Positions 49,355-61,123 of a stretch of 64,000 nucleotides of DNA are shown piece by piece; within the stretch, counting starts at the first letter, position 1; each line of letters begins with the position of its first letter. The stretch is from assembly GCA_039545355.1 (NCBI GenBank), contig BCJJ01000001.1:1-64000 (forward strand). The letters run 5' to 3'. Both the position numbers and the translations under genes were made by a program. Source of the stretch: Trichosporon coremiiforme (taxonomy: Eukaryota > Basidiomycota > Tremellomycetes > Trichosporonales > Trichosporonaceae). Below the pieces are notes generated by a model that had not been told where the DNA came from, did not search any database, and worked only from the letters and a program-made list of their open reading frames with translations.

Positions 49355-49470
49355 ACATCGGGCTCGTATCTGTACAACATGTGACTCTTAGGACTTAGCT
49401 GGTTCGCGGGCCCATGGCCTATCCTGCGCCGGTGCTGACACAACTGATTATCCATCATCTACTGAGACAG

Positions 49471-50929
49471 CTAGTATCGTGTAATCACGCCGCCTTCTCC
49501 GCCCGCGCACCAAACACCATCCGGAGCGATAGCCCACGTCTCGATACCGACAGCCTCCCATCCGCCGTACTCCTCCTTCGTGCCGACCGTGATATCGCTG
49601 CCGTGGACCTCCAGCCCCAAGCGACATGGAAGACCGCTGCTCGTGCCGATCAAGACGCTGCTGTCCCGATCATCGAACACTACACTGTAGATCGGGGACT
49701 CGTTGCGCATGACGAGCGTGGGAGAGATGTCTTCTATGCTGCCCTCGGCCGCGCGCAGCGTCTTCAGATGCCGGATGACGATGGTGCCGTTTTGGTGTCC
49801 GGTGACGATCGCCTGGAGCTTGGGGGAGTAGTCGATGGAGATCAGGTTGGAGTACACGTCAGGCTGGACGACGAAAGCGGGCCCAGCGCCAGACTCAGAC
49901 GCGAGCGAGAAGGCAGTGAGCGATCCATCGGGAGAGACAGCAAGGATGATCGAGTCACCCTCTGCGCCACCGAGCGCCTTGACGCCCTCCGCGTCATCGA
50001 CGACGACCATGCCGTCTACGAACTTGCCATCTGGGACGGTCCATTTCTTTTCCTCAGCGCCCTGTGCCACGTTCCAGAGGCGGACAGTGCTGTCCTTGCT
50101 GCCAGAGAGGATCTGCTTGCCAACTCCGACGATGTGCGTGGAAGTCACTGCGCGCGTGTGGCCCTTCAGAGTTCGGGGGTTGATGCCATCGACGCCGGAG
50201 AAGATACGCAGCGACAGGTCAGAGGAAGCAGTCAGTACGACCTGTGTAGGAGTTAGTAATCTGTACCTCCGCTCAAACTCACCTCGCCGCTGGGGAACCA
50301 CTTGACGTTGAGAACGTCGCCGACGTGCCCCTTGAGCTCCAGCACTTCCTCGGGTTTCTGCGGCGACAAAACAACGCAGTATCCGTCAGGCCCGCCGATC
50401 ACCATCGTGCCCGTTTTCTCAGCGAAGTCGATGGAGTTGATGCTTAGCTCAGGCTGCTGTCAGCTCTCGCGAGAAGTTAAGTAGCTTACGGAAACGTTGC
50501 TCTTCTTAGTGTAAGGAGGCTTGATCGTCTGGCGAGGAAATCGTACTGGGCGGCTGGCCACGTTCAGTTCCTGGCAGGAGACCAGGAAGTTGGACTGCGG
50601 TCAGTTTGGAAAATGGATCTGGAAACATACCTTTGAGACGCGCTCGACGTTGACGCCGTTCAAAGACTCCAGGTGGGCACCTTCATCCCCGGACTCGACA
50701 CGAATCTTTCCATGAACAGAGGGAGACCCGAGTTTGTACTGAGATCAGCTCACGTCATCCTGAGAGTAGCTAACCACCGATACCCAGACGTCCTCCTTCG
50801 TCACGGTACCCTGCTCGACGTCATCGAAGACAGCGAGCGCATCATGCTGTCATTAGCTGTGATACAAAGGAGATTTTTTCAGCATACCTGCATGTCCACA
50901 TAGGCCAACGCCTTCACTTTGTCGACCAT
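49471..50929 (-). CDS. RPN14: Rpn14/PAAF1-type WD40 proteasome assembly chaperone
   Basis: WD40 protein that by family binds proteasomal Rpt ATPases and assists assembly of the 19S base. Six exons in transcript order: 50929-50888, 50846-50778, 50738-50631, 50594-50490, 50456-50283, 50241-49471; 422 aa, all junctions in phase 0. WD-type blades are recognisable: LKGHVGDVLNVKWFPSGEVV, SSDLSLRIFSGVDG, LKGHTRAVTSTHIV, GSKDSTVRLWNVAQ and GHQNGTIVIRHLK. The N-terminal piece DVWVSYKLGSPSVHGKI resembles the PAAF1 N-terminus and guided the exon 2 donor. The C-terminus ends with a short GGVITRY like PAAF1. It is divergent from DAD4 and convergent with RPB10 (116 bp apart). Confidence 0.88.
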
Positions 50930-51102
50930 GGTGCTGCTTAGCGCCGCTGGAGAATGTAGTGGATACCTCAGCGTCATCAGCTCGCCTCGAACCTTTCTGG
51001 TGGAGGTGGATGCCTTATGTGGGTGGATCGAATATACCACAACCTTTGTTTTGACTTGGGCACAGTGACCGTGCTGCTGAGGTCAACAACAGCCAGTCCA
51101 CC
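50930..51102. promoter_or_regulatory. Divergent promoter RPN14 / DAD4
   Basis: 173 bp between opposing start codons; both promoters and leaders must fit here. Confidence 0.6.
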
Positions 51103-51406
51103 ATGGAGAACCCGCACGAGGCCGAGCAGACGCGCCTGCTGGAGCGCATCATCAAGAACGTCGTGAGTTACACGCTGGGGTCTTCCAAACAGACAGCTGA
51201 CAGGCAGGACAAGTGCAATGAGGCCGTTCTCGAGATGAACAACTGCGTCAAGGTGGGCTTGGCTTCGCCGAATCGCTGAAGCTGACAGTCAGGAGATCCT
51301 CGAGTCGTCGCACGCCATGGTCATGTCCGCGCAGCTGTTCGACAACTACACCGACAGCGCCTCCAACTACATGGAGAACCTCAAGATGATGCCGAAGCCG
51401 AAGTAA
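51103..51406 (+). CDS. DAD4: DASH/Dam1 complex subunit Dad4
   Basis: Subunit of the fungal outer-kinetochore DASH complex, which couples chromosomes to spindle microtubules. Exons 51103-51162, 51208-51252, 51293-51406; 72 aa, the same length as yeast Dad4. It starts MENPHEAEQTRLLERIIKNV, the conserved Dad4 N-terminus, followed by NEAVLEMNNCVKEI and a helical end with FDNYTDSASNYMENL. The introns (45 and 40 nt) have CTGAC branch points right beside the acceptor. No single frame is open across the gene, so it is only visible after splicing. Confidence 0.93.
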
Positions 51407-52588
51407 TGCCAACGGCATTGATCGCGAACTGGGTGCCACAAGGCAGCCGCTACTTGGTGCGAGCCATGTCATGCCGCGTCAGTATCTCTTGCCCACGCAA
51501 TACGGCTAGCTCGCTACTTCGATACATGAGCGCGCCTCTCTTTCCCAACCCCCATCTCGTCTTTTCTGAGTGTATGTTAGGAAAGGTAGCGCATGAGCTC
51601 CGCCTGTGAGTTAGGTAGTGTCGACGACATAACTGATCTCAGCTTGCCAGCGGCTGGGTACGACTGATGGGCTACAATTGTCCATAACATTGCTCCACAT
51701 TAGATGAACAATGTATTGGGTGCAGGCGTGTGGCCTCACCTCAACAATGTCTCAACTTTCTTAACCATTAAGACGACCCGGCTCCGGAGGCACACCGAGC
51801 GAGGACTCTTTGCAAACCACCTTACTCTTAGCTTAACAGCTTCGAGGGCGGCCTAGCGCTACCGAACTCACTCCTACAGCACACGTCCAAGGAAGTGCTG
51901 CAACTGATGAGAGCGGCGCCACAGACCCGTATTGGTATCGGTCCCGGTTACGCATAAAGTGAATCGGGCCTCAGCGCTGCCAAGAACCGCGCTAGCCGCA
52001 CTCCCGAGACCTATTTCGCCTGGACGTCAAGATCGATTCTTGCGACCGTAGCCGGGTACCTTTGTTGGAGCTCCATGACACAGCCTCGGCCTATCCGTCA
52101 ATCAAGTGCATAGTGAGTGATGCTTGTGAAGTGGTCGACGAGAGGGCGAGGTAGGTGCCACGCTGCGGTCCGTGGTACCGCCGGTACACACCGTATCGAA
52201 CCTTGTGGAGGCACAGCCCTGGAGTGGGCTGTTCGGGCTGGTGCTCGCGTTCTGCGCAGTACGTGGTGACGACGAGGAGACTGCGTAGATAACCTGATAA
52301 GGTTGGCTACCGGGTCCGACGCGTTTTTCTGCAAGTGAAAGTCCGGCCTTGGCTTGGCATTGCGAGTGCATCAACGCTGCAGATACGCGCAGGTGTGGAC
52401 GTAAGGCAGTGGTACCCTTGAACCTTACCGCCATTTCTGCTCCGCGCGACGCACGATGTGGCCTACTCATGTGACGAGATGGGGATGCTTGGCCGCAACA
52501 GACACACACACAGGAGGTTCTCCGTTTCTGCTGACCAAACTACTGATCTCAGCTGACTCGGGCCGACACAACAGCAGCTGCAACGGTG
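51407..52588. other. Intergenic, no gene supported
   Basis: 1.2 kb between DAD4 and the phospholipase pseudogene. Frames are short and lack domain or splice support. Confidence 0.5.
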
Positions 52589-52595
52589 TATAAAA
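52589..52595 (+). promoter_or_regulatory. TATA box upstream of the phospholipase gene
   Basis: TATAAAA about 40 bp before the ATG at 52632. Confidence 0.55.
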
Positions 52596-52631
52596 GACCG
52601 CAGGACAATAAGCATTGTCTCCCCAGATACC

Positions 52632-53487
52632 ATGCTCCTCAGCACGCTACTACCTTTCGCAACATTGTCCCTCTTGGCCTTGGGCCACGACGCGGGCGCC
52701 TTCCCCGGCTCGGGTGCGGGCAGCCGTCGTATCAAAGCCCTCCAGTATCTGCTCCGGGATCACCAGTACGTGGGCGTCGACGGCATCTGGGTCCAAGAGA
52801 CATCCGGTGCTGTGCGCTCATTCCAGAGCAAGAGCGGGCTGGATGCCGACTTTATCCCGGGGCCGCGACGCTCGGCGCTCTCGCTAGTGTCGTGAAGCAA
52901 GGCTCCAAGGGCAATGGCGCCAGTGCCGCCCAGGTCGCGCTCGACGCCGGGCTCGAAGTCGACGGCGACTTCGGGCCTGCTTCGCACTCTGCCACGGTCA
53001 ACTTCCAACATAAGCAGGGCATTGATGCAGACGACGTCGTGGGAAGGGTTATGTGGAGCAGGCTCTTTGGCATGGAGGCGGGGCCGGCGGAGGAGGGAAG
53101 CAGCCCCCATACCGCGACGATGCGTACGATCTGGTAGGCACGAACCGGTGCCAAACAACGTACCATGCCGTCTCGAACGGCATATCTCCGAAGGGCAATG
53201 GCTGTTGCCCGAAGAGCTGGACGATCAAGATCAACCCGTACAGTTTCGAGCCGTGCTGCAACAAGCATGACTTGTTCTACGGCAATTGCTCCAAGAGCAA
53301 GCAGTCCTGCGACGACGCGTGGCTCGAGTGCATGAAGAGCACTTGTCGAAGCAAGCACCATGTCCCCGCTTGCTACGGCGTCGCGGAGACTATGCACGCG
53401 GCCGTCAAGAACTTTGGCGCGAGCTCCTTTCGCCAGGCGACCAAGGGCCACTGCAAGTGCGTTCCGTACGACGTTGACATCGCCTGA
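52632..53487 (+). pseudogene. Secreted phospholipase A2 with two peptidoglycan-binding-like repeats, frameshifted
   Basis: Begins with a signal peptide (MLLSTLLPFATLSLLALG). Two repeats resemble the PG_binding_1 fold: residues about 30-75 (VGVDGIWVQETSGAVRSFQ) and a second ending GVVG-like and MWSRLF (LEVDGDFGPASHSATVNFQ). The C-terminal part (to 53487) is a PLA2 domain with the Ca/His-Asp site CCNKHDLFYGNC and many paired cysteines. The three parts lie in different frames. One break is at a GGGG run near 52860, the other in the G-rich linker near 53080, and each looks like one missing G. Either the gene is dead or the assembly lost bases in homopolymers. By family such enzymes hydrolyse the sn-2 ester of phospholipids outside the cell. 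Confidence 0.7.
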
Positions 53488-53730
53488 AAGGTAAGGCCTG
53501 GTAGCAGTACCATCTTGTAGTAGAGATACAAATCAATCATGTGGTCTTGCTCCCACTCCAATGAAGTTTTTGCAAAGCATTCGCACTGTCAACAGGCGGA
53601 TCAAAGTAAGTGGAGGTGGGTGCGACAAGTGTCAACCCCACGGGTACCCAGCGGCAGCCACCATGACCACTTTCGTCAGAAACGCCCTAACCCGTACAGT
53701 ACATAACACCTCTTGCCCCAACAACGCATC

Positions 53731-54261
53731 ATGAGCGCGAAGCAGCGAAGTGATCACGGTGGCTCAGAGACGCTCGAGCCGCCGCCTTCGTACGAGGAGT
53801 CCACTAGCCCTAACCCTGTAGTCCTGCAGCCGGTACGTCTCCCCTCGTCCCACGACTGACACCAGGCCCGCATAAACATGAATCGTGCCGGCCCTTCATC
53901 CAGCTCAACCAACGACCCTCCCCAAGACCGAACACGGCGAACAAGTTCATGGACGGGCCTGTTCGTCCCGCTGCTCCTGGTCGCGGGATTGGTCTGCCTG
54001 CTCTCAGACGGATATGACGGGCACAATGACAGTGGCCATCATGGGTGTTTCTGCGGCGAAGGAGATCATTATCATCACGATCATCACGATTATCACGATC
54101 ATCATGATCATCTTGTTGGAAGTGGAGTCGGCTGGCTCTGGTCTGGAGACTGCGGTGACGGTGGACGGGGGGAAACAAACGATGGACGGCGCCGCCGGCG
54201 ACGGGAAACAGAGGATGAGCGGACGAGTCTCTTGGGTCGGTCTTCGACAGACCAGTCGTGA
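53731..54261 (+). CDS. Single-pass membrane protein with PPxY motif and His/Asp-rich loop
   Basis: Family not recognised. Exons 53731-53832 and 53866-54261; 165 aa; the 33-nt intron has GTACGT, a CTGAC branch point and CAG, phase 0. The N-terminus carries PPPSYEES, a PPxY motif that WW-domain proteins such as Rsp5/Nedd4 ligases bind. One hydrophobic helix follows (LFVPLLLVAGLVCLLS, about residues 69-86). After it comes a run rich in His and Asp (HYHHDHHDYHDHHDH), likely able to bind Zn, Cu or Ni. The tail is Arg-rich and acidic, ending LLGRSSTDQS. A Rsp5 adaptor role for sorting of a metal transporter is speculation. Confidence 0.68.
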
Positions 54262-54479
54262 TACCTTGGTACTATACTTTGATCAGACCACTGCGGCTCC
54301 ATATTAGCTGCACAAACTCTAACGCTTAACCCTGATGCATAATTGTAATGAGTCGTTCATCTCCAGCTCTTCGCAGAGCATCGCAGAGAGACTGAGAGGG
54401 TATCTATGTTCCAACAACAGCACAACAAGACAGATGGAGATTCTTCTACTCTATAGTGGATTTTAATGGGTGGGTTGAC

Positions 54480-56678
54480 TTAGTGGCCGAACTTGTTGTT
54501 GTGGAGGCCGACGAGGTCGTTCTTCGGCGAGGGCATGTTCTGGGGCCCGAGCTTGGGTGAATGGTTCGAGAGGCCGATGAGGGAGTCGCTTCCGTTCATG
54601 GGGCCGTTGCAGCCGTTGGCGGCGGGACGGTCGTCGTCGGCGAGGGCGATGTTGACACCGGCCTGCGAGTTCTTCTTCGCCTTGGCCTTGTCGTTGCGCA
54701 GCCTCTCGATGTGCTCGAGGTACTTCTCGTCGACGCCGCCAGTGACGTACTCGCCGGTGAAGACGGAGCAGTCGAACTGCTTGATGTCGGGGTTGAACTT
54801 GGCGCAGGACTCAACGAGGTCCGGCAAGGTCTGGTAGATGACGAGGTCGGCGCCGATCGTCTGCGCGACCTCCTCGGGCGTGCGGCCGTACGCGACCAGC
54901 TCCTGGGGCGACGGCATGTCGATGCCGTATACGTTCGAGTAGCGAATAGGGGGCGCGCACGACGCGAAGATGACCTTCTTGGCGCCGACGTCCTTGGCCA
55001 TCTGAACAATCTCTTTGGACGTCGTGCCACGCACGATCGAGTCGTCGACGAGGAGAACAGTCTTGTCCGCGAACTCCATCGGCATCGCGTTCAGCTTCCT
55101 GCGCACGTTCTTCCTGCGCTGCGTCTGGCCGGGCATGATGAAGGTGCGGCCCACGTAGCGGTTCTTGACGAAGCCCTCACGGTAGGGAATGCCGAGGTGC
55201 TGCGCGAGCTGCAGCGCCGCGACACGCGACGTATCCGGCACCGGAATAACGACGTCGACCTTGATGTTCGCCTTGTCGAGCGCGCGCTTGGCCTCCTCGG
55301 CGAGGTACTCTCCCATGGCCATACGGGCACGGTAGACGGAGATACCGTCGATCGTCGAGTCGGGACGAGCGAAGTAGACGTACTCGAAGATGTCCGGGGC
55401 GAAGGGAGCAGGGGCACCGACAATCCTTCGGGTCATGCCGCCGTCGCGGGTGATGATGACGGCCTCACCGGCATTGATGTCCTCCCACCGGTCGTAGTCG
55501 AAGTTGATACCCTGGGCAACGATGGACTCGGAGGCAACGAGGTAGTCGGTTCCGCCGCGGGCACCGTCACGGGTCGCGAAACCAGCGGGGCGAATACCGT
55601 TGGGGTCACGGAAAGCAATCAGACCGAAACCGGCGAGCATGCCGACGCACGCGTACGCGCCCTTGCACTGGGCCATGAGATCGCCGATGGCGGTGAAGAT
55701 GTCCTCCTCATTGATACGGAACTTGCCGGTCTTCTGGAGGTTGTTTGCGAGAATGTTCAGGAGCAGCTCAGAATCCGAGTCCGTGTTGATGTGACGGTGC
55801 GCGTCCGCGTCCAGGAACTGGCGCAGCTCGGGCGTGTTGATGAGGTTGCCGTTCTGGGAGGAAGTTAGTAACCGTCTCACTAAGGCTGGATCCGAGATTT
55901 GGTATTGATGGCGTTTTACTATGATATTTCGCCGCCATCTGGTATCGAGAGGGCGGCCAGACCCCTTCTCGTCGTTCGATCGGGGCACGAGCCAGCTCCG
56001 GACGACCAGAATACCAAATGCACGCATGCAGAGCACTCACGTGAGCGAAGGTGATGCCGTAGGGCGAGTTGACGTAGAACGGCTGCGCCTCGGCGTGCGC
56101 GCTGGAGCCAGCGGTGGGGTAACGGACTGGATCGATGTTAGCGACTTGCCCACTCGACTGCGACTGCTAAGCGCTGCAGCACGTTGACAATTGTCGCTGA
56201 CGCATGCCGTGAATGCTACTCACCGTGTCCGACACCCATGTAGCCCTTCAGGCCAGCGACGGCCTGCGAGTCAAAGACATCACGGACCATGCCGTTGGCC
56301 TTGACCTGGTAGAAGCGACCACCAGAACCGCAGGTGACGATACCAGCTGCGTCCTGGCCACTAAAGATGTCAGCGGCAAATCACAGGGCGCGGCCGGACC
56401 TCCGAGATTCCGGACTTGACTAGACTCACCGGTGCTGGAGAAGAGAAAGACCCTCAGCGCTACAAACGTTAGTAACTGCAGCGAAAAAGTTTGCTGTATC
56501 GACGTTGGGCAGGGGCTGAGAGCCGTCTGCGCATAGACGTTCGATATCGGGGTGCGGCTCACATTTCCGTACCACACTGGGTGGTCTGGGTCGCGAGAGG
56601 GTCGTGGAGAAGAAGACCGAGGATACCACACACTGAGATCTGTCAGTTTCCGCCGCCGAGATCACCGGGATGCTCACT
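54480..56678 (-). CDS. ADE4: Amidophosphoribosyltransferase (first step of purine synthesis)
   Basis: Makes 5-phosphoribosylamine from PRPP and glutamine, the committed step of de novo purine synthesis, in the cytosol. Exons in transcript order: 56678 (one base), 56632-56573, 56475-56430, 56360-56224, 56126-56041, 55853-54480; 567 aa. Mature Cys2 (CGILGL) is the Ntn glutaminase nucleophile. [32 protein letters not shown] and the PRPP loop [14 protein letters not shown] are intact. The ATG is split: A is the last base of the leader exon and TG opens the next, because TGT GGT ATC follows the acceptor directly. The exon 2/3 boundary is less certain (GTACGG or GTGGTA donor). The last 60 residues are an extra polar tail. 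Confidence 0.93.
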
Positions 56679-57194
56679 CTTCAAAGACGATGGTCACCGA
56701 TTGGGGTGATGAGGGGGAGTATAGAGAAGAGTATAGAGCAAGAGCTCTTGTGAGCGTAAGTGCTTAGTGCGGTTACGTTCAAACTCCAACTTTTGGACCT
56801 GGCAACTTTCGGCCATTCAAAAATCCTTGGAACTCAGGGCACGGCCACTGTTCGGCTACAACCGAGTCAAATCCTCCCGGACATAAAAATTCCTTCGTAT
56901 AGTCTCATGGCGTGTCCGTATGCTGCATAATCAGCCGCACCCGTGGGAGACCTGCTGTGCCACTGTGCCGGCCTCCTCCGTGCCTGTGCCTGGGCTCGCG
57001 TGAGAGCCACGCAAGCAACAACACGGCCACGGCTCATCAACCAGACTGACAGGACGAGACAGCGCACTGCCGTAACAGGGGACCGTGTCACTCCGTTGCA
57101 GCTATCTAAGACTTCAGCTCGACCCCGCCGGCCCTCACAAGCAACTCTCCACCCCCCTCAACCCCGCCAAGGCAACGGCGGATGCGACTCAGAC
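56679..57194. promoter_or_regulatory. Divergent intergenic region ADE4 / VPS54
   Basis: 516 bp between the two starts, containing both promoters and leaders. No specific factor site is claimed. Confidence 0.45.
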
Positions 57195-60100
57195 ATGTCA
57201 AAGTCGGCGTCCGGCTCAGCCTCAGGCCGACAGGGCCACGATCCAACCCCTCCCCCGATTGTGACCACGCCAGCACCGTCTTCCCCGCCGGCCTCGGAGT
57301 CCTTCCTCTCTGAGTTTGACGGCACTGCTGGAAGTGTCATCGACACCTCGTATGATGCAGGATGGGACACGCCGACCGACGCAGCCTCCTTGAACATCGT
57401 ATCGTGGAAGCTCGGCGTCAATGCACGCGTCGAGGACGGTATCGAGAAGCGCGGCTTCAACGGTATGTACTTGGAATCTGAGTCGTGTGCAACATGCGGT
57501 TGTTGAGCTCTCCAAGAGACCATGTCACTAACTTGACAGCTATCTCCGCCATTCTCGCTCATCCCACGAAGAAGGCGAACCCGCTGCGCGCATCGCGCAA
57601 GCCCCTTCCTCCAGTGGCCCAACCTCCACCCCTGCTGCCCAAGCCCTACGCACCGTCGTACTATGATGGCTACCTCAAGTCCATTGCGCCCCTGTACGAG
57701 CAGTTCGTTCAGTCGCAGGCGGCCGCGACGGCATCCGCAGGAGACATCGATCTCCAGCAGCGCAAGTCGGCCGACGACCTTCCCTCCCTTGACAACATCC
57801 CTGCCACATTCTTTGACACCAACTTCGATCTGGCCAACCCGACGACCTGGAATGACTTCATGAGCTCTGTCCCCGACTCGGCCAGAAACCGTGACGACGA
57901 GCTGCAGGATGTCCTCTCCACGCATCTCGACAATCTTGAGCGCCACCTGGTGCACGAGATCACCCTCCGCAGCTCTTCGTTCTTCTCAGCCCTGTCCAAC
58001 CTCCAAGACCTTAACGCCGAGTCGACCTCGTGCCTCACGCGCATTGCCGATCTCAAATCGTCCTTGAAGGATGTCGGTTCGAAGCAGGCCCGTAAGGGTC
58101 TGGAGATTATCGACGCACAGGCGCGGCTGAAGGACCTACGAGTGACGGAGAGCGGCGTGAAGCGCCTGGCTGAGCTCGACGAGATTTTGCGTGTTGCTCG
58201 GGGCCTGGCCGACGGCGGTGACTGGTCTGGCTCGCTCGACTGTGTCGAAGACGTCGTTCGATGGTGGGAACGCAACGACAAGGACAGCAAGGAGGGTGAC
58301 AAGGAGAAGGCTCTCGCCCTCAACACGCTGCCCGCTCTGACGAACCTGCCGACCTCGATCGCTGTCCTTACGACCAACGTTGCCTCGCAGTTGGAGAGCA
58401 TCCTCAGCTCTGTCCTGCAGACACTTCTCTCAGAGTCCGACCATGGCAAACCTTTCGACCCGCAGGAGCTGCGAGCCCGCGTCGGCGCCATGCTCAGTGG
58501 ACTAATGCGGTGCGGCAAGAGCGACTCGCTCATCGGCATCTGGCGAAATGCCGTCACAACGGCTATCCGGGAAGGATTACGACAGGTAAGCTATGACTCC
58601 AGGTAAGAGCTGACAGCAGCATCTCCCCGGGTCTTCTAATCAAGAGGACGAGGACGTGGACAAGGCGACCGAGGTGCGCGGTCAGACCCTCGCCCAGTCG
58701 CTGCAATCAATGGGTCACGTCCAGTTCCTGGCGCTCTGCAAGAAGATGTACGGCTCGATGCTGACTCGACTGCATCTCGTTCAGAAGATCGGCGAAGAGA
58801 TGGCGGCCATGATGAGCGAGAACCAGCACATCAAGGCGCTGATCATCTCGGTCGGAAGCGACGCTCCTCTCTTGGCCAGGTCCCCGGACCTGCCGCCGTT
58901 CGAGCCCGCAGACGTGCTGTCCTCTGCATGCGAGCTGGCCAACACTCGTGCCTCGAAGATCTTGTCGGTTCGGAACGAACAGCACGCTTTGCTCCCGATT
59001 GAGCAGTTCGTCGAGGTCTTCAACGAGAGCTGGCAGTTCGTTGTGGCAACTGAGGTGCTGGCCAAGCGTATGATCGTTTCGCTGCGAGGCGTTGCTGCTT
59101 CCCAGGCTCGCGCGTTCCTGGTCTCGTACCACGCGCAGAAGCTGACTAGGTCGGCGAAGCTCGTGGAGGAGGAAACTTGGGTACAGATTGACGTCCCGCC
59201 ATCTACGCAGCACGCTGTCGACCTCATGGTCGAGGCTGCCGTTAAGGACCCGGCTGAGTGCTTGATCCCGTTCAAGTCGTCGAACGGCGCGAACGGAAAT
59301 CAGCAGCAGCTGGGCGCCACGAAGCTGATCAACATCGAGGGCAAATCGTTCTTCGTCGTCACTGCTACTTCCGAGTCGCTGTCCTTATTGTCCGACTACC
59401 TCGCCGTCGTCATCAACCTCGAGCTTGTCGTCACCGACGTCATGTCGCGGATAATCGAGTTCCTGAAGAGCTTCAACTCGAGGACGTGCCAGGTAGTGCT
59501 CGGAGCCGGTGCCATGCGATCAGCAGGCTTGAAGAATATCACGGCGAAGCATCTCGCCCTCGCGTCGCAGTCACTGTCCGTCGTCATTGCGCTCATCCCG
59601 TACATCCGCGAGTTCATCAGGCGACACCTGAACCCGAAGCAGGCCGTCATGCTGACTGAGTTCGACAAGCTGAAGGGCGACTACCAGGAGCACCAGAACG
59701 AGATCCACGCCAAGCTCGTCGCAATCATGGCGGACCGCTTAGCCGTTCATGTCAGCGAGCTGCGCGAGATCGACTGGGAGGCGACGCCTGCCAAGGAGGG
59801 ACCTCATCAGTACGCCCAGATGCTCGTCAAGGAGACCGCGACGCTACACAAGGTTCTGTCCAAGTACCTAGCCTCCAACACTGTCGTCGCCGTCATGTCA
59901 CAGGTGCTCGCCGCGAGCGTGCATCGCCTGACGGAGGAGTACGCCAAGATCGAACTCAAGTCTGAGAACGCGAAGAAGCGCATGCTGCAAGACGCTATCC
60001 TCATTGTGCAGCGGCTGACGCCTCTGGCTGAGCTGCCGGAAACACTCGAGTCACTCGAGACGCTCGTCAAGGAGAAGCCGACGCCGAAGAAGAACGTCGC

Positions 60101-61034
60101 CGCAAACCTCGGCGGGTTGTTCAAGCGCCACCAGAAGGAGTCCCCTACGTCGCCAGCCGCACCGACGGCAGAGCTCAAGGAGGAAGAGAACACGAAGAGC
60201 CCGCCGCCGCCGGAAAAGACGCGGACACCTGTTGAGAGTAAGGGCGCTGACGTTGGTGACGAGGATGAGGCTGAGCGAAAGGTTTCTCCAAGGGAGTCAA
60301 CGGACAAGTCCTCTGAAGAGAGGCCGTCTGAAGAGCCGGAGAAGCCCGTGGCAGAAGAGGTCGAGCCGGAAGCAACAGATGTCAAGCCGGAAGCAGCGGA
60401 AGAGGTCAAGCCGGAAGTCGTCGAGGAGAAGCCGCCAGTGCCGGATAAGGAAGACGTCGACGAGAAGCTCCCGATTCCGGAGAAGGAAACGCCCGAGCCG
60501 TCCGCCAAGGACGATTCGACTGCCGAGGTTGCGGTCAAGGTTGACTCGCCCGAGGTTCCGGCCAAGGACGAGCCGCCAGTAACTCCGAGCAAGGAGAGTC
60601 CAACAAAAGAGGAGGAAGCTACGCTTGCTGTTCCGGAGAAGGACGCGGACGAGGAGAAGCCGCCGTTACCGGAGAAAGATGACGTCTCTGAGCCGGTGGC
60701 GACGGAGCCGGCGGCGAAAATCGAAGCGGAGACTAAGGCTGAGGCTGCGACTAGAACTCCGGCGGAGCCTGAGGACAAGCCTGAGGAGGTTGAGACGAAG
60801 CCCGAGCCTGCAGCCGAGGTCAAGCCTGAGCTCCCCGCGAAGGAGGAGCCTGTTGCCGATGAGACGACTGCTCCCTCTGAATCAACACCCGCTGAACCCG
60901 AAGCCACCCTCGACGCCACTGACGAGCCCGCATCCGGCTCGACCTCGCAGACAGAGGACTCGACACCGGCAGCTGTGAAGCCGCCACCACCAACCCCCTC
61001 GAAAAGGAAGAAGAAGAACAAGAAGAAGAAGTAG
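57195..61034 (+). CDS. VPS54: GARP complex subunit Vps54
   Basis: Subunit of the GARP tether, which captures endosome-derived vesicles at the trans-Golgi network. Exons 57195-57462, 57540-58585, 58617-61034; about 1243 aa (the third exon's acceptor is a CAGCAG pair, so one residue may vary). The N-terminal signature NIPATFFDTNFDLANPTTW and the C-terminal FNSRTCQVVLGAGAM and GLKNITAKHLALASQSL (about residues 725-760) identify Vps54. Helical sequence in between fits the rod-like tether fold. From about residue 929 to the end the protein has a tail of some 310 residues rich in Pro, Glu, Lys and Val, ending in a Lys-rich cluster (KRKKKNKKKK). This tail has no counterpart in the family core. The stop lies 89 bp from the stop of the methyltransferase gene. 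Confidence 0.92.
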
Positions 61035-61123
61035 CCAGTGTATACCCTAGAGCGCGTGATATCCATACGGCATCAATTTGCATGACACTTAACCCACATG
61101 ATGTTTGGATCTGCACAGAATGC

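Noticed and set aside
54561..55868. 435-codon plus-strand ORF
   Set aside because: Antisense shadow of ADE4, which has full family motifs.
59807..61066. 419-codon minus-strand Ser/Gly/Val-rich ORF
   Set aside because: Antisense shadow of the low-complexity Vps54 tail; no domain.
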